A stretch of 64,000 bases of DNA from assembly GCA_003024175.1 (NCBI GenBank), contig MDYQ01000040.1, positions 62,001 through 126,000 of the forward strand, given 5' to 3'. The notes under the pieces were generated by a model that ran no database searches, was not told where the DNA came from, and worked only from the letters and a program-made list of their open reading frames with translations. The stretch is from Planoprotostelium fungivorum. Lineage: Eukaryota; Evosea; Variosea; Cavosteliida; Cavosteliaceae. This document shows positions 35,531 to 50,989 of this stretch, one piece after another. Position 1 is the stretch's first letter, and every line of letters begins with the position of its first letter. Made by a program: the position numbers and the translations under genes.

Positions 35531-37416
35531 ATGGATGTTGTGTCTGTCCGCGACCGTCTGAAAGAATGGCGAGGGTTCTTTGAGACGTATAATAGAGATT
35601 TCTTGGTGGAGGTCAACCTCCTGGACGATATGAACCAACGGTGAGTTGCAAACTACCGAAGAAGATGTGACAAGGAATATCAGATACGAAGCCATGCAGA
35701 GAGAGAAATCAGACAGGTTGACCTCGCTTCCTTCTCTTCTGAAATTCAACGTGGGAGGACAGAAGATACAAACATCAAAGAGCTCGCTGCTGAAGATGGA
35801 GTCCTTGTTGAGTGAGATGATGGGCAGTGGTAAGTGGCTACCAGACGATGAGGGTGAGAAGAGGAATGAGAAGAATGTAATGACAGATGGAGGTCACATG
35901 TTTTTGGACAGGGACGCAGACAAATTCGAGCAGGTGTTAGACTACCTTCAAACGGAAGGAGAGAAGGAGATCACAGAAGAAGAGTTGGAAGAACTTCGGT
36001 TCTTCTGGTTGAACCCTGCACATGCAGAAGAAGAAGTAGACAGGAGGGAAGAAAGTGCAAAGAAGAGGAAGAGAGAGAAGATCAGCGTGCAGAGGCAAAG
36101 CAAAAAGAAGGATTCTAAAGACATAGAAACCGAAATGGCGGCCGTTCAGAGCGAGATGAAGACTATGGAGGAACTGATCGAGAGGTGAACGTGATGAGAT
36201 GAGAGAGACCGACAGAGAGCAGGGAGAAAAAGAAGAGGACACTGGTAGAGGAACACATCGAAGCACAACGCGATACCGTGAAGCTGAACGTGAGAGGAAA
36301 AAGGTTCGTGACGACAAAGAAGACACTCCGCAAGGGAGGAGAAGATAGCATGCTGAACGTTTTGGCCTCAGGCAGGTGGACAGCAGAAACGGGAGAAGGT
36401 GAAGTGAAAGGAGAGCAGATCGATTGACGACAGCAGGATACTTTATCGATCGCAACAGCAGAGACTTTGCGCTCGTGTTGGAATACCTCAGATCGAGCCA
36501 TTTCGAAACGGGACGGAAGGTGGCCAGAGAGCTGCAGTACTTTGGCATAGAGAGAGAGAAGATATGGACAGACGATGCCAGGTGCACAGCCACCTTCTCC
36601 CCCCGATGTGGCTTAGTCTCTTCCATCGTGCAACAGACCGACGGCCACATTGCCACCGGTAGCGAAGACGGTACCATCAAAATATGGACACCCGATGGTG
36701 TCTGCACTGCCACCCTCTTTCAACATGCAGCTCCAGTCATGTCTGTCATCCAGCTCAGCAACGGTGGCATGGCCTCTAGTAGTGGAGATGGTAAGGTGAA
36801 GGTATGGTCGACCGATGGAACCTGCTCGGCCACTTTCTCCGGCCACACGCAACCAGCCCACTCTGTCACTCAGCTGATCGACGGTCGCATCGCTTCCGGC
36901 AGCTGGGACGGTACAATCAAGTTGTGGACTTTGAACGGAGATTGCGTGGCCACCTTGAAGGGTCACGAAGGATCAATCGTATCCGTGGCGGCCTTGAGCA
37001 ACGGTCACCTCGCTTCCGGTAGCATCGATTGTACGGTGAAGATATGGGCGACCGATGGAACCTGTGCGGCAACTTTTTTCGCTCACACCGGCCCCGTGCT
37101 GTCTGTCACCCAGCTCGGCAACGGTCTCATCGCTTCCGGCAGTGCAGATAGAACGGTGAAGATATGGACTTTAGACGGTGCCTGCGTCGGCAGCTTCTCC
37201 GGCCACACCGGCTCGATCTGGACCGTGAGAGGCCTCAGCAACGGACAGATCGCCTCCGGTGGTGAAGATCGTTCGGTCAAGATATGGAACCTCGACGGCA
37301 CTTGCACGTCTACCCTCTATGGTCACACCCGCCCCGTGTTATCTGTCACTGAGCTGAGCGACGGCAGAATTGCCTCTGGCGGCCAAGACGGAACGATTCA
37401 ACTGTGGAACGAATAG
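35531..37416 (+). CDS. Double KCTD/BTB(T1) plus WD40-repeat protein
   Basis: The start ATG 35531 opens a coiled-coil N-terminus (MDVVSVRDRLKEWRGFF). A first T1/KCTD-type BTB follows (LKFNVGGQKIQTSKSSL ... MFLDRDADKFEQVLDYLQ), then a long basic helix, and a second BTB (DTVKLNVRGKRFVTTKK ... GYFIDRNSRDFALVLEYLR). The rest (about 36580-37413) is seven to eight WD40 blades (for example IASGSWDGTIKLWTLNGDC). Three short introns lie in the first half, while the WD40 part is one uninterrupted exon with very similar blades. KCTD-WD proteins of animals (KCTD3, SHKBP1) act as cullin-3 adaptors or scaffolds; two T1 domains in one chain is unusual. Stop 37416 is 37 bp from the convergent glutathione reductase stop. 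Confidence 0.85.
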
Positions 37417-37432
37417 ACGACAACGTTCCACT

Positions 37433-37438
37433 TTTATT
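37433..37438 (-). terminator. Poly(A) signal of glutathione reductase
   Basis: AATAAA on the minus strand, 15 bp past the GSR stop and only 16 bp from the stop of the convergent WD40 gene. Cleavage 10-30 nt downstream would put the transcript end inside the other gene's coding sequence. Confidence 0.6.
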
Positions 37439-37453
37439 CTTCGTCATGGATGT

Positions 37454-39654
<2,201 letters not shown>

Positions 39655-39834
39655 CGGGGGGATAGGAATAACGTCATCACGTGACGGAAACTTCCCTGGT
39701 CATCTTCGTAGACTTCCGAACATGCACCTCCGATGGCAACATGGTGGCGACATCAGAGGGGGAGGCTCCTCTTCATCGTTCGACACGACTCCATGTGTCC
39801 AAAAGAAGACGATGCAACAAAGGTGATCGATTTA

Positions 39835-41244
39835 TTAGTTGGCAGCGTCGGCGGCATCGAGTCCTTCGATGCACTTCCAGTCATTGTCGGCGTCCAGCCC
39901 CTCTTTCCACAGGGTCACCTGCCACCTTTCAATCCCCACACCCCTCTCTTTTTTTCCCACCTTGTTGTCATCTCCAGAGATGGCCAAGATGTTGCCCGTG
40001 ACCGACCAGCTCACTCTCCAACTGACAACATTGGATGCACCTGGTAAGACTTTCTTCGTCCACTGTGCGTTCGTGTTGCTCTGGGACCAGATGACGACGG
40101 TGCCATCTTGAGAGCATGAGGCGATGTTGGAGCTGGGGAGGCCGATAGAGGGGGCCCAGGCGACGTCTCTGACCCAGGCGGTGTGGTGCTCCAACTTCTC
40201 TTCTGTCCTCCAAGTGTTATCGGACTGCATGACGTCAGATGAGGTCACATGAGATCATCACCTCTAATTTCCAGATCTTGACGAGATTGTCGCAGCCGCC
40301 AGAGACGAATCGTTTGGGAGCCAACGCGGGACTGCTTCCCACAAGGGCTCCAGCTGGAACGGCGGGGGCCCACGATACTGCGTTGACTCCGATGGTGTGG
40401 GCGTTCTGTACGGCTACGTCCCACGTCTGCTCTTCGGCTGGGTGGGGTGAGGATTTGGCGGGAAAATAGAATTGGGACTCACGCTTCCAGGTGTGCACGG
40501 AGATCTTTCCGTCAGATGAACCGGCGGCGAGAATGAGTCCGAATTCGTGAGGAGCCCAGGAGATGGAGTTGACTGATCATCGATGTGAGATGAGATGGTG
40601 ATGATGATGTGGAACGTGATGAGAGGGGATAGATGAGAAGAGGATGGGATGCATTACCGGAAGATTCGTGTCTGTCGTACTCGTAGAACTTGGCCCATTG
40701 ATTGGGCTGGTTCTCCTTCCATACGATGACCTTTCTGTCGTAAGAGCAAGAGGCGATGATGCTGCCGAATTTGGGGTGAGCCCAAGACACCTGCGGGAGT
40801 TGATGATGCCGAATGGACTTTTCATACGAAACAACACAGATCGAGGGAGAAGGAAATCATTCACGAGAGAATCACCTGCCAGACGGGTCCTTCGTGTCTG
40901 TTGAAGGCATCAGTTTGAGGACAAGTTTTATGATATGGATGTCATTTCCTTTCACGGGAAGAGACTCACCCTTTGATCTCGGATAACGGTACATTGGCAC
41001 CTCCGTCTGAAACCTCGAAGATCTTGATGGTTCTGTCCGATGAACAGGTGGCCAGCCTCTTGGAATAGTAATCTAATTGAACATCGTGCTAGAAATAAAG
41101 GTTCAGATGACTTACGCACTCCATCGAGGAAGAGAAACTCACAATCATGTCCTCATGTTGGGAATCTATGGTTGAAATAATTGAACTAGTCTGACGTGTG
41201 GTTAGAGTCTTTAGGTATGGATGAAGAAGAGATTCGCCCACCAT
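39835..41244 (-). CDS. SEC13: SEC13 WD40 protein (COPII coat / nuclear pore)
   Basis: A six-bladed propeller matching SEC13 throughout: [120 protein letters not shown] and SGDDNKVTLWKE. It is shared by the COPII outer coat, the Y-complex of the nuclear pore and the SEA/GATOR2 complex. The best gene model puts an intron directly after the start codon: ATG at 41244-41242, then GTGGGC to CGTCAG, then [11 protein letters not shown]. Stop TAA 39837-39835 overlaps an AATAAA signal. It is divergent from PSMA7 across 478 bp. Confidence 0.92.
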
Positions 41245-42735
<1,491 letters not shown>

Positions 42736-42760
42736 AAGAGAGTGTTCAGAGTTGATTCTA

Positions 42761-42780
42761 CATCTACAACGATGTAGATG
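42761..42780. repeat. Perfect hairpin in the PSMA7 3' flank
   Basis: CATCTACA, a 4 nt loop ACGA, then TGTAGATG: an 8 bp perfect stem 26 bp after the PSMA7 stop. It belongs to the CATCTACAAC motif family seen in introns elsewhere in the window. It could sit in the overlapping 3' UTRs of PSMA7 and the convergent dehydrogenase. Confidence 0.7.
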
Positions 42781-42909
42781 GCCGTACGATGCATTCTCAT
42801 CCTTCTCCATCACAACGACCGTCTTCATTGTGAGTTGTCATCGCTCACGATCCTTGCAGGCAACACCAACAGATGATCACTGACAGAAAAACAGATTGTG
42901 GATGAACAT

Positions 42910-44016
42910 TTATCGTGCGACATTCTCTATGGCCCTCTCAGTTGCCTCCCACAGATCCTTCGCCGCCTTCTCATCGTAAGCCCATGCGGCCCTCCCCTTC
43001 TTGTATACCGGCAACGAACTCCCTTCTGGCAATAACTCGCTCTCTTCAAACTCCTCGAGATACTTGCCTCCCATCTTCTCCACCTCTTTACTGTATCCCG
43101 CCCAGAAGCTCATGGCCGCACCCTGCTGTGTGTTCAAGAAATCGGAGAGAGGAAAGCCCTTCGAAGCCTCTTCGTCTAGATGTCTTGACAGGGGTGTTGT
43201 GATGAGCCCGGGGTGAATGGCAACGGCCAGCAGACGATCGTGATGTCTCCTGTGGATCTCTGTGGCCAGGTAGATGTTGGCCGTCTTGGACTTGCCGTAA
43301 GAGAGCCACGAGTGATATGGATCTGATAATGTCCATTCGAGATCGGAGGGTGATGCGGGTGATAAGCGATGTCCAGTGGAGGCAACGCAGACGACTCGTG
43401 AGAGGAAGGATGGAGTGGAAGCCGAGAGGAGAGCTTCGGTTAAGAGGCGGAAGAGTAAGTGGTGTCCGACGTGATTGGTTCCGATCTGTGTCTCGAATCC
43501 GTCTCTGGTGGTGCCCTTTGGAGTGGCCATCACACCTGGTCACGTGTGAGCGACAACAGATGATGGAGAGATGAACACCAGCATTGAGGATGAGAACGTG
43601 TAGCTGTTTCTCTTGTTTCAAAAAGTCGTTGGCGCACTGTCTGACGGATGATAGAGAGTCCAACTCCATGGTGAAAGGAGTAACCTTCCCGTCACCTTCG
43701 CCTCTCTGGATTGTCTCCACCACCTGCATCATCTCAGCCATTGTCCTTCCATCGGCATCCGTCTCACCTCTCTCGCCTTCTCTTCCGTTCTCGATGTCAC
43801 ATAGACGTGAGCTCCCGCACGATAGAATGTCTTGGCCGTTTCCAGTCCGATGCCCGATGCGGCCGCACAGCCAGTGATCAGTATCACCCTCTCCTTCCAT
43901 TCTTCACTCTTCCCCTCATCCTCTAAAAGTTGCATCGCAGTGGGTCTGGCGTCACCGGGCCCAGATAGCTGGACGTAGGCAGAAGAGTATCTCTGGTAGG
44001 TTGTTGATTGAGTCAT
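42910..44016 (-). CDS. Short-chain dehydrogenase/reductase
   Basis: The start at 44016 (MTQSTTYQRYSSAYVQL) precedes a Rossmann fold: ERVILITGCAAASGIGLETA, with a glycine motif longer than the usual TGxxxGIG, then GAHVYVTSRTEEKA. Next come VLILNAGV (NNAG-type motif), the TNHVGHHLLFRLLTEAL helix, RVVCVASTGHRLSP and the catalytic YGKSK (YxxxK). After IHPGLITTPLSRHL a C-terminal extension ends at TAA 42912-42910. The pattern is that of retinol-dehydrogenase/WWOX-like SDRs, NAD(P)-dependent oxidoreductases; the substrate cannot be told. Two or three short introns. It converges with PSMA7 and diverges from the GFA-fold gene. Confidence 0.82.
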
Positions 44017-44535
44017 GTTCGATTGAAAGTGAGAGAGTGACAAAGCTGATGCTGGGGTGAGATGCTGACGTGAGCTGACTTCCATCGGCTCACGTTCGAG
44101 ACGGGAACGTATTACATCATCCGGACAGTGGACAACGATCATGTAAGAGTGTTACGTTCTCACGCCGCGTGGAGCTCCGGCTGAGCGGTTATTACGTAAT
44201 GATGTGTGGTACATGACGTAAGCCTTTGTCCCTGCATTATGCATTACATCAGATTCTCAGGACAGGCCATCACTGTTGGATCACTGATTCTCACGTAATA
44301 CAATGGTGTATCACATAATACTTTCACTTGTTTAATTGCTATGGTTATGTTCTATATTCGTGACGGATGCATCCGTCGTCACACGATGCGCTCGAACCAA
44401 TAGAACCGATAGTGTGTTCATCGTGGCTCGCTTGCGGATATCCTAATGATCCACAGAGGTGTAGATTTGAGCTCTTGAAAAACGCACGGGTGACGTCACA
44501 TTAGAACCGCGTATAGACAGAACAGAAACATCATC
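44017..44535. promoter_or_regulatory. Divergent promoter region with palindrome and CRE-like site
   Basis: 519 bp between the divergent SDR and GFA-fold genes. It holds a perfect 16 bp palindrome GACGGATGCATCCGTC (44362-44377) and a full CRE/ATF-type site TGACGTCA (44491-44498), 38 bp before the GFA-fold ATG. Several ACGTAAT steps recur at 44195-44300. No coding sequence was recognised. Confidence 0.5.
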
Positions 44536-45009
44536 ATGTCTACCGGTAGCTGCCTCTGTGGAGATTACAAATTCTCTTTTCCAGCTGAGCCCGTCGCTTA
44601 TGTGAGTTCACGTGATGTTCGCTCAGTCTTCAGAGATCTTCACAGCTCTGACCTTTCACAGGTCTCATGTCATTGCATCCCATGTCGTAAAGCATCTGGC
44701 GGCATGAACTCTCTCAATTGGATCGTCCCCGCCGATTCCATCAAAGTCACATCGTCTTCGGGCACACGTAGCTGGTCTAGAAAGGGAGATTCTGGAAAGA
44801 ACCTCACGTACGTCAGCTGTGAGACTTGTGGTACCGTTGTCCATGTTGATGCTGAGGCAATGGGCCCGAATCGCATCTTGAAGATCGGCACATTTGACGA
44901 TCAGTCCTTCTTGGAGAAGATTGGAGCACCTAAACTGCAGATCTACATGAAGAACTGTGCGTCGTGGGAGTTACCATATACGAATGCAGCGTCGAAACAA
45001 GAGAGCTGA
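44536..45009 (+). CDS. GFA/CENP-V-fold zinc protein
   Basis: Two exons joined across a ~60 nt intron (GTGAGT to TTTCACAG at about 44601-44660). The protein opens MSTGSCLCGDYKFSF, the CxCG motif of the family. It continues VSCHCIPCRKASGG (CxCxxC), a WIVPADSIKV strand, VSCETCGTVVHVDAE (CxxC) and a terminal LEKIGAPKLQIYMKN segment typical of GFA-domain proteins. About 137 residues after splicing, a standard single-domain length. Members bind zinc; only some act on S-hydroxymethylglutathione, so no reaction is claimed. Poly(A) signal AATAAA lies 20 bp after the stop at 45009. Confidence 0.85.
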   Translation: MSTGSCLCGDYKFSFPAEPVAYVSSRDVRSVFRDLHSSDLSQVSCHCIPCRKASGGMNSLNWIVPADSIKVTSSSGTRSWSRKGDSGKNLTYVSCETCGTVVHVDAEAMGPNRILKIGTFDDQSFLEKIGAPKLQIYMKNCASWELPYTNAASKQES

Positions 45010-45279
45010 AGATGATGTTGAAAGAATAAACATAAGATTAATGGATTTGATGTACATCTGTGATCGAAGAGACGAGAGTGTCATTGTGCTCTCCTCTGTT
45101 CTGAACTCCTCTCATCACGTCACAACTAAGATACTGGAGCCTATTGACCGCGATGATCTCAACGTGTGACCACTCCTATAGAAGCACTTGCCGTTTGATT
45201 ACCTCTTCTACAACGATCTATGTGATGGCGGGAATGGTAATAATTGAGACATTAACGGCAGACATCAGATGCGGCAATC

Positions 45280-48200
45280 ATGAGCCTGGACGAAGATTCC
45301 GGCATGAAAGGAGCGTATTCCAGCTTCCTCACCAAACGAACGTCATCACCCTCCAAAGTGAGATGCAACGTGGATGATATCGATTGACGATATCAGGAAT
45401 CATCTTCTAGTTACAGCATACATCCTCTCCACAGCTTGAAAGCGAAGAAGGCCAGAGAGAATCTGCAGAAGAAACTGACTGGGCTGAACAGCAGCTCCGT
45501 CATACCACCTCCCCTCTTAGCTTCTACTCGATCACTACCTTCTAAGACACAGATGAAGATGAATGCTTCTATTAAACCCAAGGTCGTCGTCCATCCATTC
45601 AGTGCGGCTGTCAGGCAACATCCTAATCTGGTCGAATATCAGAAGATCAACCTCGCCGAGAAAGGGATCACAGATGTGAGATCAGAGATTCCACCTTCTA
45701 TCCTGATCGGCTGTCTAGATCGATGATGTAGGGCAGTCTCACTCTCAGATCACGACTCTATTTCTCAGTGGCAACGACATTAAAGATCTGGGAGGATTAA
45801 TTCAATTTCCTAAACTCAAAGTGCTATCTCTGGCTCATAATCAGGTGATGCCATTCCAGACGTTGCGTAATATTGACCGACTCAGATTCCAGATGTCGAA
45901 CAACTCGAAAGACTCAGAGATCACTGTCATCACATCGTAGCTCTCAATCTAGAAGGTAATCCCATTACGATGGACACCAATTACCGCAGCCACGCCCTCG
46001 TTCTCTTTCCCAAATTAAAACTGCTGGACAACAAGGTAAGCTCTCGCATCACAGCAGCCAGGGCTCACGGTGCTGATCAGGACGTCACTGCCTCAGAAAA
46101 GAAGACGGCCGAGGCCATCGTTAAGAAAGAAGAGACACTGTTGAACCTAATGTATAACAACGAATGCCTCATACAAAAACTGCAGAAGGTGAGGCGACAT
46201 CACGCCGTGTGGTCAAGTAACACAGGGTGTCGAACGATTCGAACTGTATCGCAATTCTAACCACAGAGGACGCGACGGAGAATTGGATGGAGATGAAGAT
46301 AGCTTCAGGTTATCTGAAATGGAAGCCAGCATGAGAGAGGATTGGAAGTATACCGCACTGACGGACGTGAAGGAGTACATCAAGAGTATGGTCTCTGAAG
46401 AGGGCGTCTCAGATATCCTTTCCTGATCCGAATTGTATGAGGTCGTCTTTCTTAACAACAGCACAGAGTGAAAAGAAGGTCATCATGGATGATATCAAGA
46501 AGAGAATACGTATGGCACATGACAATCGCATGAGCTCTCGTTCGTTGACCGTGAGTTGGATCTGTGGTCTCGTCTTCTTCATCACATCTCCATCATCTCT
46601 CTTTCATTTGACGATTCATCATTTGATTTCATACAGGGAAATCGAGCATCCAGGACACCGGGGTGATATCTCACGTGTAGTCTTCCGTTTCGTCACTGAT
46701 GAATGAACAGATCCATAGAAGCGTGGGACGCTGCCTTCTCGGAAGTGATTCTATTGCAACAAGATGCCATAGCCACTCTCTTGCACGAGGTTGAAACCAT
46801 AAGAAGGAATGCAGAAGAAGACACTCGAGATGCAGACCGAGAACAAGAGGTGACGATTTGATATAGAGGTGACGATGTTGTGAATGATGCATACGTAGGG
46901 GCAGAGGATAGAGAGGGAAAAACTGATCCGAGATTTCACTCGAAACATCAAAGATCTACTGCACAGTGTCGGCGCAAATTCTTCGCAGATTTCAGATCGT
47001 GAGAAACGCATCCATCAGCTGCAAGACCAGATCCGGATGATCCACTCACCGGTGAAGACGTAAGTCGAAATCTCCATGACATCTCTGACTAACTCCCAGT
47101 CAACACAGGAGAGGTATTGATACGACGGGACGTACGGAAGAGATGAATAGGATGAAGAGCAGTCTGAGTCACCAGGGTGACACACACTCTCCGAAGAGTA
47201 TGAGTGGAAGATCGAGAACACCACCACTGGGGAGGAAGCTTATGATGGATGATATAGAAGAACAGGTAAGAATAATGATCTCATTTTTGAACAATCGATC
47301 ACGTTGTGACGGAATCGTGACTTGTCACAGGTCCAGCTGCTGGAGAGAGAACTAGAAGAGAAGAGTCAACAGAATCGGCAGCTGCAAGAGCACTTGGAAT
47401 TGTTTCAGAGACAGAACGAGGAGAATGCGAACAAGGCGGAGAGCGAGATACTGCAGATCCACGATCAATTTAACGAAGAGAAACGACAACTGCTGGATAA
47501 GATCAAACGTTTGGAATCAGAGGTAAGACAACGAACACTCTTGCTTCTCACGATGATTCGCCTGATATAATCACAGAACTCCAGAAGAGGCAACACGAAC
47601 GAGAAGAAGTTGAGAGACATGGAAGAGAGACATTCAGAAGAGCTGGACAAACTGAGATCCGATGTGGAGGATGTACACGCAGAGAATCAAGTGTTGAGAG
47701 AGGAATTATCTTCTAATCAGAAGGACAAAGCAACGATCGAATCTTTGAGACACGAGTTGGAAGAGGCAGACAGAGAGGTACAAATCTCATGTTCGTTGTG
47801 ATCGTGATCGTAATCATCTTTCAGATACAAGATGTGAGAGAAGAATTGTCTTCATCCCAACGACAAGTGGAGAAGTTGAAGAGAAAATTGGAAGATGCTG
47901 TGGAAGAGACCGAAAAGGCACATCAAGATGCGATGACTCCCATCAAAAAGCTGAGCGAGCAGAAATCTCGACGAAAGATGGCGGAGAATCAGACGAGCGA
48001 GTTGAAAGATCAGCTATCGTCACTGAAGGACCAATTGAGAGAGGCAAAAGACAGTTTGAGACGATCGGAAGAGGAGAAGAGATCTCAGGATGAGAAGATC
48101 AAGAACACAGAAGAAAAGGTCAATTCAAATTCACACAAATGGCTGCGATTGGTTTCTGATTCAAATGCAGCTGAGAGAATTGAACGATGCAAAGAGTCAG

Positions 48201-50967
48201 ATCGAATTCTTGAAGAAGCAGATGAGCGAGATCAAGTCGAAGGATACCGTAGAGGTCTTAGAGAGTGGTCAAGTGACCCTCGAATTAGAGAGGACTAGAC
48301 TGAAATTAGAAGAGATGAAGAAGATGTTAGCCAAGAAAGAGAATGAAGTGAAGACATCAGATGTGAAGAGGATGAATCATATCTGACGTTATCACAGTTG
48401 ATCGAGTGTAAAATGCAATTGGAGGAAAATAAGGAACAACTATCGGAGATCGATGCGGTTCGAACGAAGATGAGAGATTACGAAGAGAAGATGTCAGACT
48501 ATTACGACAAATTGATCGACGAGAATCACTCACTCCAACTCGAAATCGAGGATGCACGCAGGCAGCTGGGTGAGTCATCTACAACACATCAGATGACTGA
48601 TGTTTCTCCTCTTACATCTCATCAGTCAATACGACGTCAGCCGTAGAGAAGAGCCGAGGGAAATTTGAAGGATCAGAACCGCCTCGAAAGATGGAGGAGA
48701 GGGACAAGTGGAGGCAGAAGAACAGGCTCGAGGTCATCGCCTCTCGGTTGCAGGAGAAGACGAATGGTAGGAGGATGAGGAAGTGCTTGATGGAGTGGCG
48801 GGAGGCGATCGTGCAACAAAAGAACGATCGATGGGACAATGAATACGAGGTGATGATCGATGATGATCACCATGACATGGACGGTGATGAAAAGTTGTAA
48901 CGAAAACAGATGAGAAAGAGGAGAAGAGATCGCATCATGAGAAAGATCATGTTGACTTGGTACAAGTACAGTCAGGCCGAGAAGAAGAGGAAATTGAAAG
49001 AACACATGCAGACGTGGATGGAGAAGGTGGAATATAAGAGAATGGCTGCGAGAGACTACGAATTAGCCCAGAGAAGAGACGTGGACAATACGAAGAGAAG
49101 AGCGTTCAAGAGGTGGAAGAAGGTGATGATGATAGTGACAAGTGGGGGGTTTTGATGGTGACTCAGACGTGTGACGATTCGTTGCATCAGAGAGAAGAAG
49201 AAGGGAAGAGAATGGAGATAGAGAGGCTGAAAGAGGACATCAGAGCGAGAGAAGAGGAGATGAAAGCTCAGCGAGAGAAAGAGGAGGTAAGGCTCGTCAT
49301 CCACGTCGTGATGCTGATGAACCAAAGGTAGCCAAGATGGCAGAATCGAACCGCGAGAAGAATAGAAAATTGGAAGAAAGGATGTCGAGCGAGAAGAAGA
49401 GAGAGAACGTGGATAGGGTGATCACCATGGAATCATTACCAGCGTCATCTGACCTCATCAGATCGGACAACTTCTCACTCGAAGGAGAACAAAGGAAGAA
49501 ACGCGATATTATTTCACTCGCTGGAGACAGACTCTCACATCTTGTAGAACACTATCGCACGTGTCACAATTAGAGGTGTGCTGATGACGACGAGCGAGCT
49601 GAATGAAATGAAGGAAGAGTTAGATAAGGAGAGGGAAGATAGACACAAATTGGATCGTCACAACAATTCATACAAGAGAAAGAATGAAGATCTGAAGAGA
49701 AATCTGGAAGAAAAGACGGAAGAATTGGTGATCTGTCCTCCATCGATACAAGACAACACATGAGATCATCACAACATCGCATCACCACGACTTGATCTGA
49801 CGTTGTGATAGATGAGGCTAGCTGAGATCTTAGATGAGAGAAGAGAGGAGAAGAGGAGAGAGAAAGAGAGACATCAGATGGAACTTCAGAAACTGATGGA
49901 GCAATCATCCGAGAGAACAGAGAAGCTCATGAGAGAGAAAGAGGATCACCTGGCCGCAACGAGGAGAAATTATCATTCGGAGCTGCAGAAACAACAATCA
50001 CTCATTCAATCAATCCAAATCGACGCCAGAGGTGATTTATCCATATGGATCTTGCATATTTTTCATTCTCTTTATAATCTATCGATAAGAGTCTATTGTC
50101 TTCTGAAATGATTCTGATCGTGATCATACAGAGAAGCAGAAGATCATCGATGAGTACGAGAGAAAGAACAACGAGCAACAGATGAAAGCTCAAACGACAC
50201 ACGACGAAACCTTACGCCTCAGAGAGCTGATGTCTGGTTCAGAAGAGAGACATAAGATGTTGATGGAGAGCAAAGAGAGGGAGAACGGCAAGATCAAGGA
50301 GAGACTGATGAAGGCGGAACAGTCACTGATGGAAACGAGACGACATTTAGATGAGACCAGAACAAACGCAAGAGAATACATCCAAACGCTGGAGGATAAG
50401 GATGAAATGGTGCAACACATCACACGACATGACACTGACTCATGTAGGTCGGACAATTGGCACACGAAGTCAAACTGATGAACGAGAGGGAACAAAGGAG
50501 GACTGAAGACTTCATCAGAGACATCGGATCCCTTCGATCATCTTCATCTTCTGTCCGCGATGTGATGCCGAAGGACCAACTACCACGAGAGATGAAGGAG
50601 TTTCGTGAGAATCGAGAGGCGAGAGACAGAGAGACGAGAGAAGAGATAGAGAGTCTGTTCAAAGACCTGAGAGAGAGTAAAGAGGGAGTCCTCTTGGACA
50701 GCAGAGACGGAAACAAGAGACCTATCCCATCTCATTCAAATGGAAACGGCATGATCGAGGTGATCATCACGCTTCAGATGCACGATGATGACATGTCTTC
50801 AGATCGAGACGAACGGATTGAAAAGGAGAGAACCCACGGCATCTGATAGGACACAACCATCGAGAGGCATCTATCAGGTGAACATCCACCATCATCACGT
50901 CTGACCCGATCAGGAGATCGAGGTCTTACAGTCGAAGATCATGGCCAAACTACAACAATCGAAATAA
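45280..50967 (+). CDS. LRR / coiled-coil / Sfi1-like centrosomal-type protein
   Basis: A long multi-exon gene starting at 45280 (MSLDEDSGMKGAYSSFL). The first part has LRRs of the centrosomal kind with an LRR cap (FLSGNDIKDLGGLIQFPKL, LSLAHNQIPDVEQLERL, ALNLEGNPI ... FPKLKLLDNK). Then come more than a thousand residues of Glu/Lys/Arg/Gln-rich heptads. Between about 48690 and 49130 there are basic helices with tryptophans at intervals (LMEWREAI, LTWYKYS, MQTWMEKV, FKRWKK) that resemble Sfi1 repeats, which bind centrin. More coiled coil follows, ending KIMAKLQQSK, with TAA 50965-50967 overlapping AATAAA. LRR-plus-coiled-coil proteins with this layout are usually centrosomal or ciliary. No ortholog is claimed. 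Confidence 0.78.
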
Positions 50968-50989
50968 AAGAAGAGAGAGTGCAAAGAGT

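Noticed and set aside
35937-36713. 258-residue minus-strand open frame
   Set aside because: Shadow of the double-KCTD/WD40 gene; composition is Leu/Ser/Cys-rich with no recognisable motif.
44362-44377. 16 bp palindrome as a transposon end
   Set aside because: No target-site duplication, second end or transposase nearby; more likely a promoter site.
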